Positions 49,566 to 58,772 are shown, counted from the stretch's first letter. The stretch: DNA of 64,000 nt from Geodermatophilus obscurus (GCF_900143215.1 NZ_FRDM01000020.1:1-64000); one strand, 5' to 3'. The notes: generated from the letters alone by a model not told the origin. Translations and numbers: made by a program.

Positions 49566-49587
49566 GTTGTCGGACTACGCTCCCCCC

Positions 49588-50595
49588 GTGCCCTCGCCGA
49601 GTTCCGACCGGCGGCCGACCCTGGCCGACGTCGCGGCCCGCGCCGGGGTCTCCACGGCGCTCGTCTCGATCGTGATACGCGACGCCCCCGGCGCCAGCAG
49701 CGCGACCCGCGAGCGGGTACGACGCGCCGCCGACGAGATCGGCTACCGCGCCGACACCCGCGCCCGCCTGCTGCGCAGCTCCCGCAGCCGGCTGATCGGC
49801 GTCGTGTTCGGGGTCCAGCACGCCTTCCACGGCGACCTGCTGACCTGGCTCTACGACGCCGCCGGGAAGGTCGGGTACGAGCTGGCACTGAGCGCCGTCA
49901 CGCCGGGACGCGGGGAGCAACGGGCGGTCGACAGCCTGCTGGGGGACCGCTGCGAGGCGCTGGTGCTGCTCGGCCCAGCGTCGCCCACCGCACACCTCAC
50001 CCACCTGGCCACCCGCCTGCCGGTCGTGGTCGTCGCCCGCTCCGTGCGGTCCACCGCGGTCGACGTCGTCCGGACCGCCGACGACGAGGGCATGCACCTG
50101 GCGCTGGACCACCTGGTGGCGCTCGGCCACCGCGACGTGGTGCACGTCGACGGCGGGCGGGCACCGGGCGCCGCCGAGCGCCGGCGGGGCTACCGCGAGG
50201 CGGTGCGTCGGCACGGGCTCACCCCGCGCGTCCTGCCCGGCGGGCTCACCGAGGACGACGGCGCCGTCGCGGCACGCGCCCTCCTGGCCGGCCCCCTGCC
50301 CGGTGCGGTCACGGTCTTCAACGACCGGTGCGCCCTGGGCCTGCTCGACGTCCTCCGCCGAGCGGGGCGCACGGTGCCCGGGGACGTCAGCGTGGTCGGC
50401 TACGACGACAGCCGGATCGCCCGGCTCTCCTCGGTCGACCTCACCTCCGTCGCCCAGGACGTCGGGCAGCTGAGCACGCTGGCCGTGCGGCGGGCCCTCG
50501 ACCGGCTGGACGGGGTCCCCGTCGAGCAGCGCGAGCTGGTGGTCCCGCCCCGGCTCGTCGTCCGGAGCACCACCGCCCCACCCCGCTCCCGGTGA
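49588..50595 (+). CDS. LacI-family repressor 1
   Basis: A 335-aa regulator. Helix-turn-helix TLADVAARAGVSTALVSIVI, hinge LLRSSRSRLIGVVF and a periplasmic-binding-protein-like ligand domain (VFNDRCALGLLDVLRRAG; VVGYDDSRIARL). A GTG start at 49588, seven bases after TACGCT, suggests a leaderless message. It shares many segments with repressor 2 (53096), for example RCEALVLLGP, so the two are paralogues. Likely controls the divergent dehydrogenase/isomerase pair. Confidence 0.92.
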   Translation: MPSPSSDRRPTLADVAARAGVSTALVSIVIRDAPGASSATRERVRRAADEIGYRADTRARLLRSSRSRLIGVVFGVQHAFHGDLLTWLYDAAGKVGYELALSAVTPGRGEQRAVDSLLGDRCEALVLLGPASPTAHLTHLATRLPVVVVARSVRSTAVDVVRTADDEGMHLALDHLVALGHRDVVHVDGGRAPGAAERRRGYREAVRRHGLTPRVLPGGLTEDDGAVAARALLAGPLPGAVTVFNDRCALGLLDVLRRAGRTVPGDVSVVGYDDSRIARLSSVDLTSVAQDVGQLSTLAVRRALDRLDGVPVEQRELVVPPRLVVRSTTAPPRSR

Positions 50596-50603
50596 CGTCG
50601 TGG

Positions 50604-50663
50604 AACGGCCCTCCTCCAGGGTCCCGCCGCGAGCTCGTGAACGGTGGGGGCAGGAGGATCCTT
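50604..50663 (-). repeat. AGGACCC hairpin repeat, copy 3
   Basis: Minus-strand reading: AGGATCCTCCTGCCCCCACC, GTTCACGAGCTCGCGGCG, GGACCCTGGAGGAGGGCCG. Same layout as 24787 and 39941 with a different stem. It sits between the convergent LacI and P450 genes. Confidence 0.65.
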
Positions 50664-50665
50664 CT

Positions 50666-52939
50666 TCAGAGGTCCAGCACCAGCCGATCCGTACGGGCAC
50701 GGGACACGCAGATCATCATGCAGTCGTCGGCCTCCCTCTCCTCCGGGCTCAGGACGGAGTCCCGGTGGTCCGGCACGCCGCCGAGGACGGCGGTCTCGCA
50801 AGTGCCGCAGGTGCCCTCCGCGCACGAGGACAGGACGCCGATGCCTGCCTCCTCGACGACCGACAGGATCGACCGGTCGGGCGGGACGGTGAGGGTCAGT
50901 TCGCTCTGCGCCAGCTCGATCTCGAAGGCCTCGGTCCGCACCGGCTCGGTCTGCGGCCGGGGCGCGAACCGCTCCACGTGCAGCGCCCCGCGCGGCCAGC
51001 CGGCACAGCGCCGCTCGACCGCCGCCAGCAGCGGCTCGGGGCCGCAGCAGTAGACGAGGGTGTCCGGCCGGGGGGTGCCGAGCAGGGCGTCGAGGTCGAG
51101 CAGCCCGGTCTCGTCCTGGGGGCGGACCGAGACCCGGTCGCCGTACTGCGCGAGCTCGTCGAGGAAGGCCATCGACGCGCGGCGCCGGCCGCCGTAGACC
51201 AGCTCCCAGTCGGCGCCCGCCGCCTCCGCGGCCCGGATCATGGCCAGGACCGGGGTGATGCCGATGCCACCGGCGATGAACAGGTACCGCGGCGAGGCCA
51301 CCAGCGGGAAGTTGTTGCGCGGGCCGCGGATGCGGACGGCGTTCCCTTCCTGCAGCCGGTCGTGGACGAAGAGGGAGCCGCCGCGTCCCTCCGGGTCACG
51401 CAGGATGCCCAGCCGGTAGGCGGAGTGGTCGGCCGGGTCGCCGCACAGCGAGTACTGCCGGGTGGGCGCCCCGTCCAGGACCAGGTCGACGTGCGCGCCC
51501 GGCTCCCAGGCGGGCAGCGGCCGGCCGCCGGCCTCCCGCAGGGTCAGGGCGACGACGCCGTCGGCCGCCTCCTGCTTGGCGACCACCGTCGCCCCGGCCT
51601 CGAACTCCGAGGTGGCGAGGGTGACGGTCGTCGTCCGGTGGGAGACGGCCTCGACGTGCGGCCGGCGGCTCGAGCGGCCGAAGGTGATCGGCAGGTTCTT
51701 CCAGACGTACATGTTCGGCGAGCTCGGGTAGAAGGTCGGCGGACCGGCCAGCTCGTAGTCGCCCAGCACGGGCAGGGCCTCCTCGAGGGCGATCCGCGCC
51801 TCCAGGCGGGCCAACGGCGCGCCCAAGCACCCGTGCACGCCCTCACCGAACCCCAGGTGCCGACCGCGGGGCCGGGTGATGTCGAAGCGGGCCGGGTCGG
51901 GGAACTGGCGCTCGTCCCGGTTGGCCGCCCCCATCACCAGCACGACCCGGCCGCCCTTCGGGATGGTGACCCCGTGCAGGGTGACCTCGCGCGACGTGGT
52001 CCGGGCGGTGAGCTGCAGGGGCGTGATGAGGCGCATCGCCTCCTCGACCGCGGCCGGGATGAGCGACGGGTCGGCCTGCAGCAGCGCCCGCTGGTCGGGG
52101 TTCTCGGCGAGCAGCTCGAACAGCGTGCCGGTCAGCCCGGCGGTGGACTCCACGCCGCCGAGGAAGAGGATCATCATCAGACCGCTGACCTCGGAGGCCG
52201 GCGTCACCTGCGCGTCGACGAACGGCACCCCGCCGATGTCGGCCTGCACGAACCGGGTGACCAGGTCCTCGCGGGCGCGGCGGCGGCGGTCCTCGAGCAG
52301 GTCGATGAAGTACTGCTGGACGGCCGCGGTGGCCGCCTTCGCCACCGGGGTCAGGTGCGGGGTGCCGGGCACGCGGTCCTTGAGCTCGTGCGTCCAGTGC
52401 TCCAGCTGCTGGCGCCGCGCCTGCTCGACGGGGTCCTCGGCGTGCCGGCTCGGCAGGCCCATGAGGTGGAAGAAGACGTCGAAGGGCATCGGCCAGGCCA
52501 GCTCCTGGGCGATGTCCACCGTTGCGCGGCCCCCCGCGCCGCGGTCCCGCCAGGAGCCGACCAGGTCGCGCACCACGGCGCGGATGCCGTCCTCGAGCTC
52601 GGCGATCCGGCGCGGCACGAAGTAGGGCTGCACCACCGAGCGGACCTGGTCGTGCCGGGGGTTGTCCATGCTGCCGATCGAGCCGGGCGGCACCTGCTCC
52701 AGGCGGCTGTCGTCGATGTCCATGCCTTCGAAGCTGCGGAACGTGTCCGCGTCGAGCGCCGCCGCCCGCACGTCCTCGAAGCGGGTCAGGACCCACCAGC
52801 CCCACCGCTCGTTGTAGGCGACGGGCGCCTCGTCGCGCAGCCGGCGGTACACCTCGAACGGGTGGGACGTGTAGAAGTCCGGCCGGAACGGGTCGTAGTC
52901 CAGCGCGGTGCTGAGCGGGGTGGTGGCGGTCTCGGCCAT
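50666..52939 (-). CDS. self-sufficient cytochrome P450 fused to phthalate-dioxygenase-type reductase
   Basis: A 757-aa fusion of the CYP116B type. P450 domain (1-400): I-helix GGVESTAGLT around 261-270, E300-x-x-R303, heme ligand C371 in FGEGVHGCLGA. FMN/NAD(P)H reductase (about 440-660): RQYSLCGDP and AGGIGITPVLAM. C-terminal plant-type [2Fe-2S] ferredoxin: SSCAEGTCGTC and a late Cys. The I-helix has Glu-Ser-Thr instead of the usual Asp/Glu-Thr-Thr. It needs no separate redox partner. ATG at 52939 with GGAG; an AAGCGCTT operator lies 31 bp upstream, so repressor 2 probably controls it. Confidence 0.93.
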   Translation of the reverse strand: MAETATTPLSTALDYDPFRPDFYTSHPFEVYRRLRDEAPVAYNERWGWWVLTRFEDVRAAALDADTFRSFEGMDIDDSRLEQVPPGSIGSMDNPRHDQVRSVVQPYFVPRRIAELEDGIRAVVRDLVGSWRDRGAGGRATVDIAQELAWPMPFDVFFHLMGLPSRHAEDPVEQARRQQLEHWTHELKDRVPGTPHLTPVAKAATAAVQQYFIDLLEDRRRRAREDLVTRFVQADIGGVPFVDAQVTPASEVSGLMMILFLGGVESTAGLTGTLFELLAENPDQRALLQADPSLIPAAVEEAMRLITPLQLTARTTSREVTLHGVTIPKGGRVVLVMGAANRDERQFPDPARFDITRPRGRHLGFGEGVHGCLGAPLARLEARIALEEALPVLGDYELAGPPTFYPSSPNMYVWKNLPITFGRSSRRPHVEAVSHRTTTVTLATSEFEAGATVVAKQEAADGVVALTLREAGGRPLPAWEPGAHVDLVLDGAPTRQYSLCGDPADHSAYRLGILRDPEGRGGSLFVHDRLQEGNAVRIRGPRNNFPLVASPRYLFIAGGIGITPVLAMIRAAEAAGADWELVYGGRRRASMAFLDELAQYGDRVSVRPQDETGLLDLDALLGTPRPDTLVYCCGPEPLLAAVERRCAGWPRGALHVERFAPRPQTEPVRTEAFEIELAQSELTLTVPPDRSILSVVEEAGIGVLSSCAEGTCGTCETAVLGGVPDHRDSVLSPEEREADDCMMICVSRARTDRLVLDL

Positions 52940-52969
52940 GTGGGTCTCCGCGGTCGGGAGCGGCTCGGC

Positions 52970-52983
52970 TTGAAGCGCTTGAA
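52970..52983. promoter_or_regulatory. AAGCGCTT-type operator before the P450 gene
   Basis: TTGAAGCGCTTGAA shares TT-AAGCGCTT-AA with the perfect palindrome at 54173-54186. LacI-type regulators typically bind such sites. Confidence 0.6.
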
Positions 52984-53095
52984 GACTCGCGGGTGACCCA
53001 GGCCACTGTCAACCGCTTGTCAGGACAAACTCCTCCGGACACGGCGTCGGATGGGGCACCCCCGCAGGAGATCGCCCATCCTGCCGATGCGGGAC

Positions 53096-54139
53096 TCAGT
53101 CCCCTCCCGGCGGCGGACCGGTCGTCCCCCGCACGACCAGCCGCGGGGGGACGACGACCTCGCGACGCTCGGTGCGGCCACCGTCCAGCCGTTCGACCAC
53201 CGCGGCGACCGCGTGCCGCACCAGCTGCCGGGACTCCTGGCTGACCGTGGTGAGGTCGACGTGCGCCAGCCGCGAGAGGGGGCTGTCGTCGTAGCCCACC
53301 ACCGATACCCGGCCCGGGACGTCCACCCCGCGGCGCAGCAACGCGTCGAGCAGCCCTACCGCGGAGGCGTCGTTGTAGGCCACGACCGCGGTCGGGGGCG
53401 CGTCCGACGCGAGCAGCGTCCGCGCCGCCCGCGCTCCGGCCGCCTCGCCGTGGTCCCCTTCCACGACCTGCACGCGCGACGCGAGCCGGTGCCGGCGCAT
53501 GGCCCGCTGGTAGCCGCGCCGCCGGCCGGCCGCGATGACCCCGGGCCCGCCGTCGACGTGGGCGATGCGGCGGTGTCCGAGGCCGACGAGGTGGTCCACG
53601 GCAAGCGCGACGCCGTCGTCGTCCGCGGCCCGGACGACGTCGACGCCGTCGGCCGACACCGGGCGTCCGACGGCGATCACCGGCAGCTGCCGAGCCAGCG
53701 CGCTCAGCCGGGCGACGGGCGCGTCCGGCCCCAGCAGGACCAGCGCCTCGCAACGCGAGTCGAGCAGCGTCTCGACCGCCCGCCCCTCGTCCCGGGTGCG
53801 GGTCACGGTGCTCAGCACCAGGTCGTACCCGTGCTCCTCGGCCGCCTCGTGGACGTCCTCGACGAGCTGGGCGTGGAAGGTGCTGCGGACGTCCATCAGG
53901 ACGCCGATGAGCCGACTGCGCCGGCGGGCCAGCAGGCTGGCCGCGCGGTCGGGCCGGTATCCCAGCCGGCCCGCCGCGTCCAGCACGCGCTCGCGGGTGG
54001 CGCTGCTCGGCCCCGGGGCGCCGCGCAGCACGAGCGACACCGTCGCCGGGGAGACCCCCGCCTCGGCCGCGACGTCCTGCAGCCGGGGACGACGCGCCGA
54101 CTCCTCCGCGCTCAGGTCGTCCACCTCCTCCCTTGACAC
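53096..54139 (-). CDS. LacI-family repressor 2
   Basis: A 347-aa regulator. Helix-turn-helix RLQDVAAEAGVSPATVSLVL, hinge LLARRRSRLIGVL, ligand domain ending VVGYDDSPLSRLAHVDLTTV. GTG at 54139; a second GTG five codons on lacks proper ribosome spacing. A perfect TTAAAGCGCTTTAA lies 34 bp upstream, between it and the divergent dehydrogenase gene. A weaker copy precedes the P450 gene transcribed behind it. Paralogue of repressor 1. Confidence 0.92.
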   Translation of the reverse strand: MSREEVDDLSAEESARRPRLQDVAAEAGVSPATVSLVLRGAPGPSSATRERVLDAAGRLGYRPDRAASLLARRRSRLIGVLMDVRSTFHAQLVEDVHEAAEEHGYDLVLSTVTRTRDEGRAVETLLDSRCEALVLLGPDAPVARLSALARQLPVIAVGRPVSADGVDVVRAADDDGVALAVDHLVGLGHRRIAHVDGGPGVIAAGRRRGYQRAMRRHRLASRVQVVEGDHGEAAGARAARTLLASDAPPTAVVAYNDASAVGLLDALLRRGVDVPGRVSVVGYDDSPLSRLAHVDLTTVSQESRQLVRHAVAAVVERLDGGRTERREVVVPPRLVVRGTTGPPPGGD

Positions 54140-54172
54140 GACCGCGGCCCCCTGCTGTGATCTGCGCCATCA

Positions 54173-54186
54173 TTAAAGCGCTTTAA
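54173..54186. promoter_or_regulatory. LacI operator, perfect palindrome
   Basis: TTAAAGCGCTTTAA, AT-rich flanks in a GC-rich genome, in the 128-bp divergent gap between repressor 2 and the dehydrogenase at 54268. Confidence 0.8.
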
Positions 54187-54267
54187 GGCCGTCCGGGCGA
54201 CTCGCCCAGCGCGCAGCGTGCCACGTCGGCGGGATCGCGCCCGCCCCACCGCCGGAGGGGAACAGCC

Positions 54268-55467
54268 ATGTCACTCCAGCCACTGTCCGTGGCGGTCATC
54301 GGGGCCGGGATGGCCGGCCGCAGCCACGCCTCCGGCTACCGCCAGGTGAACACCGTCTTCGGTGAGGGCCTGCCACCCGTCCGGCTGGCCGCGATCGCCG
54401 ACGCCAACGAGCAGCTCGCCCGGGACGCGGCCCGCCGCTACGGGTTCGAGAAGGCGGTGTCCAGCTGGGAGGAGGTCGTCGAGGACCCCTCGATCGACGT
54501 GATCAGCATCGTCGTCGGCAACTCCCTGCACCGGCCGATCGCCGAGGCGGCCATCGCCGCCGGCAAGCACGTGCTCTGCGAGAAGCCACTGGCCGGCTCG
54601 ATGGAGGACGCGCAGGCGATGGTCGCCGCCGAGCAGTCCGCGGACGTGGTGACCGCCGTCGGCTACACCTACCGCCGCTCCCCGGCGATCGCCGCCATCC
54701 GCGACCACGTGCAGAACCGCGAGCTGGGTGAGCTGACCCTGTTCGACGGCCGCTACTGGTGCGACTACGCCTGCGACCCGCGCGGCCCGCTCACCTGGCG
54801 GTACAGGGGCGGACCCGGCAGCGGTGCCCTCGGCGACATCGGGGCCCACGTCATCGATGTCGGCCAGTTCCTCTGCGGGCCGGTCGTGTCGGTGTCCGGA
54901 GCGGTGCTGTCCACCCAGATCGCCGAGCGGCCGCTGCCGCTCGGCGCCGTGGTCGGCCACCATGCCGCCCCGGTGAGCGAGGAGATGGGCGAGGTCGAGA
55001 ACGAGGACACCGCCGTGTTCACGGCCCGGTTCGAGTCCGGACTGTCCGCGTCGTTCTCGGTGTCACGCACCGCCTTCGGCATGCCCAACGGGCTGGCCTT
55101 CGACGTGTACGGGCTGGACGGACGCGCCTCCTTCGACTGGCACCGGCCCTCGGAATACCTCGTCGACGACCGTCAGACCGAGGCCCGCACCCGCGGCGTC
55201 CGGCAGGTCATCGTCGGCCCGCAGATGCCCTACTTCGCCGGCGGCTACCCCATGGAGGCGCCGGGCGTGGGCGGCGGCAACGCCGAGATGTTCGTCTACC
55301 AGTGCCGCGCCTTCCTGGACCAGATCGTCGGCACTCCCGACCCGCTGCCGCGCAACGCCACTTTCGCGGACGCCTTCCACACCATGCAGATCGTCCAGGC
55401 CGTCGTGGAGTCCGCGCAGTCCGACGGCGCGGCCACCGAGGTCCCCACCGCCGTCCCCACCCACTGA
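54268..55467 (+). CDS. Gfo/Idh/MocA dehydrogenase
   Basis: A 399-aa dehydrogenase: SVAVIGAGMAGRSHASGYR, HVLCEKPLAGSMEDA with catalytic Lys, GSGALGDIGAHVIDVGQFLC for the substrate His. It is longer than IolG and has a large C-terminal beta-sheet insert, as in myo-inositol/glucose dehydrogenases of the YrbE/levoglucosan type. The ATG has GGAGGGG upstream. It forms an operon with the TIM-barrel gene 19 bp downstream, under the TTAAAGCGCTTTAA operator. Confidence 0.88.
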   Translation: MSLQPLSVAVIGAGMAGRSHASGYRQVNTVFGEGLPPVRLAAIADANEQLARDAARRYGFEKAVSSWEEVVEDPSIDVISIVVGNSLHRPIAEAAIAAGKHVLCEKPLAGSMEDAQAMVAAEQSADVVTAVGYTYRRSPAIAAIRDHVQNRELGELTLFDGRYWCDYACDPRGPLTWRYRGGPGSGALGDIGAHVIDVGQFLCGPVVSVSGAVLSTQIAERPLPLGAVVGHHAAPVSEEMGEVENEDTAVFTARFESGLSASFSVSRTAFGMPNGLAFDVYGLDGRASFDWHRPSEYLVDDRQTEARTRGVRQVIVGPQMPYFAGGYPMEAPGVGGGNAEMFVYQCRAFLDQIVGTPDPLPRNATFADAFHTMQIVQAVVESAQSDGAATEVPTAVPTH

Positions 55468-55485
55468 CCGGAAGGCCCATCCCCG

Positions 55486-56484
55486 ATGTCCCTGAAGCTG
55501 GGCGCCTACACCGCCTGCCTGCACGACCGACCGCTGGAGCAGGCCCTCGACGTGCTGCAGGCCGACGGCCTGACCTCCGTCGAGGTCAACACCGGCGGCT
55601 TCATCCCCTCCCCGCACTGCCACGTCGACCTGCTGCTCGCCTCCGAGCAGGCCCGGCGCGACTACCTGGAGACCTTCACCCCCCGCGGGATGGAGCTGAC
55701 CGGGCTCAACTGCAACGGCAACCCGCTCAACCCGCTGCCCGGCGTCGGCCCCAAGCACGCCGACGACCTGCGCCGCACCATCGAGCTGGCCGGGCTGCTC
55801 GGCGTCCGGAACGTCGTGACCATGTCGGGCACGCCCGGCTCCGACCCCGACGCCAGGTATCCGTCCTGGGTGGTCAACCCCTGGGACGGCGTCTACCTGG
55901 ACGTCCTGGACTACCAGTGGGGCGTCGCGGCGGAGTTCTGGACCGGGATCGACGCCCTCGCCCGCGCCAACGACGTCCGGGTGGCCATCGAGATGCACCC
56001 GCACAACCTGGTGTTCTCCCCGGTGACCCTGCGCCGGCTGGTCGACACCATCGGCGCCACGAACATCGGCGCCGAGATGGACCCCTCGCACCTGATGTGG
56101 CAGGGCATGGACGTCGTCGCCTGCATCCGCGACCTCGGCCCGCTGGTGTTCCACGCCGCGGCCAAGGACGCGGCCATCTTCCCCGGCGTCGACATCCGGG
56201 GCGTGCTGGACACCTCGTTCACCCGGGTGCCCGCCGACGCCCCGGGCAGGGTCCCCACCGGCTACGGCTCCTGGTGCAACGCGTGGCCGGAGAACCCGGC
56301 GTGGCGGTTCGTCGCCGTCGGCGTCGGCCACGACGTCGACTGGTGGACCGGGTTCCTCCGCGCGCTGGCCGAGGTCGACCCGGACATGGCGGTCAACATC
56401 GAGCACGAGGACGCCACCTACGACCGCCTCCAGGGCCTCGCGCTGGCCGCGGAGAACCTGCGGGCGGCGGCCGAGAAGCTGTAG
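55486..56484 (+). CDS. sugar phosphate isomerase/epimerase (TIM barrel)
   Basis: A 332-aa xylose-isomerase-like protein: LKLGAYTACLHDRPLEQAL, VAIEMHPHNLVFSP, GAEMDPSHLMWQGMD, FHAAAKDAAIFPG and AVNIEHEDATYDRL provide Glu, Asp, His and Glu metal ligands. ATG 18 bp after the dehydrogenase stop. It probably acts on the ketone product of that dehydrogenase. Confidence 0.88.
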   Translation: MSLKLGAYTACLHDRPLEQALDVLQADGLTSVEVNTGGFIPSPHCHVDLLLASEQARRDYLETFTPRGMELTGLNCNGNPLNPLPGVGPKHADDLRRTIELAGLLGVRNVVTMSGTPGSDPDARYPSWVVNPWDGVYLDVLDYQWGVAAEFWTGIDALARANDVRVAIEMHPHNLVFSPVTLRRLVDTIGATNIGAEMDPSHLMWQGMDVVACIRDLGPLVFHAAAKDAAIFPGVDIRGVLDTSFTRVPADAPGRVPTGYGSWCNAWPENPAWRFVAVGVGHDVDWWTGFLRALAEVDPDMAVNIEHEDATYDRLQGLALAAENLRAAAEKL

Positions 56485-56495
56485 CGGCGGGTCAC

Positions 56496-56552
56496 GCCCC
56501 GGCCCGGTGCGGCTCGAGCGCCGCCCCCGCGGCCGGGACGGCGGGCCGGGGC
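56496..56552. terminator. bidirectional terminator
   Basis: GCCCCGGCCCG (56496-56506) and CGGGCCGGGGC (56542-56552) are perfect arms around a GC-rich loop, between convergent genes ending at 56484 and 56605. Confidence 0.65.
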
Positions 56553-56604
56553 GACGCGGGTGACCCCAGGACCCCGATCCGGAGAGGCCCGGCCCCGTCC
56601 GTCG

Positions 56605-57612
56605 TCACCGGTAGAGCTCGGGCCGCCCGGGGAGCTCCACCGCCACCCGGCCCCCGGCGTGCAACGACTGCAGCGCCGCGTCCGAGACGACCTGCGCGGC
56701 GTAGCCGTCCCAGGCGCTCGACCCCTGCGGTGGCCGCGCGGCGACGACCGAGTCGACCCACTCGCGGAGCTCGACGTCGTAGGACAGCGTGAACCGCTCC
56801 CGCCAGTCGGCCGGGACGAGACCGGCGACGGTGCCCTCGCGGCGGATCCGCACCGGTGCCGGTTCGGCCAGTTCGACGGTGCCGGTCTCCCCCGACACCT
56901 CGCAGCGGATCTCGTAGCCGTAGTGCACGTTGACCGACACCTCGAGGTCGACGAGGACGCCGTCCGCCATCTCGAAGAGCACGAGCAGCGGGTCCTGCAG
57001 TTCGCCGCCGCGGCTGCTCCTGCGGGGCGTGAACACCTGGGCGGCGACGATCTCCTGGCCGAACAGCCAGCGCAGCTCGTCGATCTCGTGGATCGCGGTG
57101 TCGGCGATGGACATGTCGCGGGTGTAGTGCGCGGGCACCGAGGCGTTGCGGTGGGCGCAGTGCACGAGCAGCGGGGCGCCGATGACCCCGTCGTCCACTG
57201 CCTGCCTGAGGGCCCGGTGCGCGGGGTCGAAGCGCCGGTTGAAGCCGACCTGCACCAGCCGCCGGCCGGCGGCGACCTCGGCGTCGACGACCCGCCGGCA
57301 GGCCTCCTGCGTCGTGGCCAGCGGCTTCTCGCAGAACACCGGCTTGCCGGCGGCGATGCACGCCAGCACGTACGGCTCGTGCGTCGGCCCCCACGAGGTG
57401 ACGACGACGGCGTCGACCGCATCCGATGCGATGACGTCCTCGCCGCTGGGCAGCGCCTTGGCGGCGGGGAGCTGCGCAGCCACGGTCGCAGCGCGTCCGG
57501 CGTCCGCGTCGGCCACCGCGACCACCCGGCTGCCCCCGGGACCGCCGTCCAGCCGGCGGATGTGCTCCTGGCCGATCATGCCGACCCCGATGACCCCGAC
57601 GTCCAGCGCCAC
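56605..57612 (-). CDS. inositol 2-dehydrogenase-like protein (Gfo/Idh/MocA)
   Basis: A 335-aa dehydrogenase: VGVIGVGMIGQEHIRRL, VFCEKPLATTQEA, QVGFNRRFDPAHRAL, HCAHRNASVPAHYT and IHEIDELRWL. The HCAHRNA segment is shared with the iolG at 43930, so this is a close paralogue. The GTG at 57612 has GAGGAGGGG upstream. A matched promoter (TTGACC-18-CAGCCT) and an 18-bp operator lie upstream at 57661-57718, shared in design with the genes at 58827 and 59767. Confidence 0.9.
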   Translation of the reverse strand: MALDVGVIGVGMIGQEHIRRLDGGPGGSRVVAVADADAGRAATVAAQLPAAKALPSGEDVIASDAVDAVVVTSWGPTHEPYVLACIAAGKPVFCEKPLATTQEACRRVVDAEVAAGRRLVQVGFNRRFDPAHRALRQAVDDGVIGAPLLVHCAHRNASVPAHYTRDMSIADTAIHEIDELRWLFGQEIVAAQVFTPRRSSRGGELQDPLLVLFEMADGVLVDLEVSVNVHYGYEIRCEVSGETGTVELAEPAPVRIRREGTVAGLVPADWRERFTLSYDVELREWVDSVVAARPPQGSSAWDGYAAQVVSDAALQSLHAGGRVAVELPGRPELYR

Positions 57613-57660
57613 GACCCCTCCTCGGTCCCGTCCGGCCCGGCGCAGCGCAGGGCCGTGTCG

Positions 57661-57718
57661 AGGCTGTGCGCCGGACCACGGCCAGGTCAACGGCACAGGT
57701 CCGTCAAGAACCCCTCAA
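57661..57718 (-). promoter_or_regulatory. operator plus promoter A
   Basis: Minus strand: operator TTGAGGGGTTCTTGACGG (57718-57701), ten bases, -35 TTGACC (57690-57685), 18-bp spacer, -10 CAGCCT (57666-57661). The same design recurs at 58773 and 59674. Confidence 0.7.
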
Positions 57719-57722
57719 CGGG

Positions 57723-58763
57723 TCACCGCGCTGACAGGAGCTCTGCCGGGATGTTGTGCGGCGTCACCACCTGGACGCCGGAGTGCCAGGACCGCGGGGT
57801 GCCGGGCAGCGCGCCGTGGGCCTGCATCACGACGTGGCAGGCGCGGCGCAGGTCGAGTGCGAGGTCGTGGTGCAGCACCGCGGACAGCCGGCCCTCCCGC
57901 AGCAGGGCGAGGTTCTCGGCGTCCAGGTCGTGGGCGACGAACGCGCGGCAGCTGCGCCCGGCATCGGCGAAGGCCGCGACGGTCGCGGCGTTGCCGCCGG
58001 CGGCGTACATCGAGTACACGGCGGCGATGTCCGGGTCGGCGGCGATCGCGTCGCGGACGAGTCCGCGCAGCACGTCGTCGTCCCCGGTCACGTCCACCAG
58101 GTCGACCTGCCGCCGACCCGGACGCAGCGCGCGGGCGGTGGCCCGGAAGCCCATCTCCCGGTCGTCCTCGCCACGGAAGGACCCGGTGCCCCGGGTGACG
58201 AGGACTGCGGCGTCGTCGGGCAGCCACTGGTCGAGCAGGTAGGCGGCGGTCGCGCCGGCCGCCCGGTTGTCCAGGCCGACGTAGGCGACCCGGCGGCTGG
58301 TCGGCAGGTCCGTCACCAGCGTGGTGACGGGGATCCCGGCCTCGGCCAGCCGCTCGACCGCCGCGACGACCAGCGGGTGGTCTGGGGCCTTGAGGACGAC
58401 GCCCTGCGACCCGCGCCGGGCGATCCCGTCGAGCGTGGCCGCCAGCCCGGTCACCGGTGGGGCCTCGGCGAGGTGGAACCGGGCCCGGAACGTCGCCGGG
58501 CGGACCACCGGCAGCTGGGACTCCAGGGCCGCCCGCACCGCGGCGGAGAACCGGGCCGGCGCGTCGACGACCAGGTCGAGGAAGAACGTCCGCCCGGTCA
58601 GCCGCACCTGCGAGCGCTGCCGGTGCAGGTCGGCGATGGCGCGGTGCACCTCCTGCACCGTGCTCGCGCGGACCCCGCCCCGGGCGTTGAGGACGCGGTC
58701 GACCGTCGCCTCGGACAGGCCGGCCTGGCGGGCGATCTCGCGGATGGGGTAGGGGTGCGGCAC
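57723..58763 (-). CDS. LacI-family regulator 3 (RbsB-like ligand domain)
   Basis: A 346-aa regulator: helix-turn-helix YPIREIARQAGLSEATVDRV, then a ribose-binding-protein-like domain (VYSMYAAGGNAATVAAFADA; AFVAHDLDAENLALLREGRL). The ligand domain resembles the binding proteins of sugar/inositol importers more than repressors 1 and 2 do. GTG at 58763; its 5' region overlaps the operator at 58773-58790, so it is probably autoregulated. It lies at the centre of a regulon with three similar sites. Confidence 0.9.
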   Translation of the reverse strand: MPHPYPIREIARQAGLSEATVDRVLNARGGVRASTVQEVHRAIADLHRQRSQVRLTGRTFFLDLVVDAPARFSAAVRAALESQLPVVRPATFRARFHLAEAPPVTGLAATLDGIARRGSQGVVLKAPDHPLVVAAVERLAEAGIPVTTLVTDLPTSRRVAYVGLDNRAAGATAAYLLDQWLPDDAAVLVTRGTGSFRGEDDREMGFRATARALRPGRRQVDLVDVTGDDDVLRGLVRDAIAADPDIAAVYSMYAAGGNAATVAAFADAGRSCRAFVAHDLDAENLALLREGRLSAVLHHDLALDLRRACHVVMQAHGALPGTPRSWHSGVQVVTPHNIPAELLSAR

Positions 58764-58772
58764 GGCACCAGT

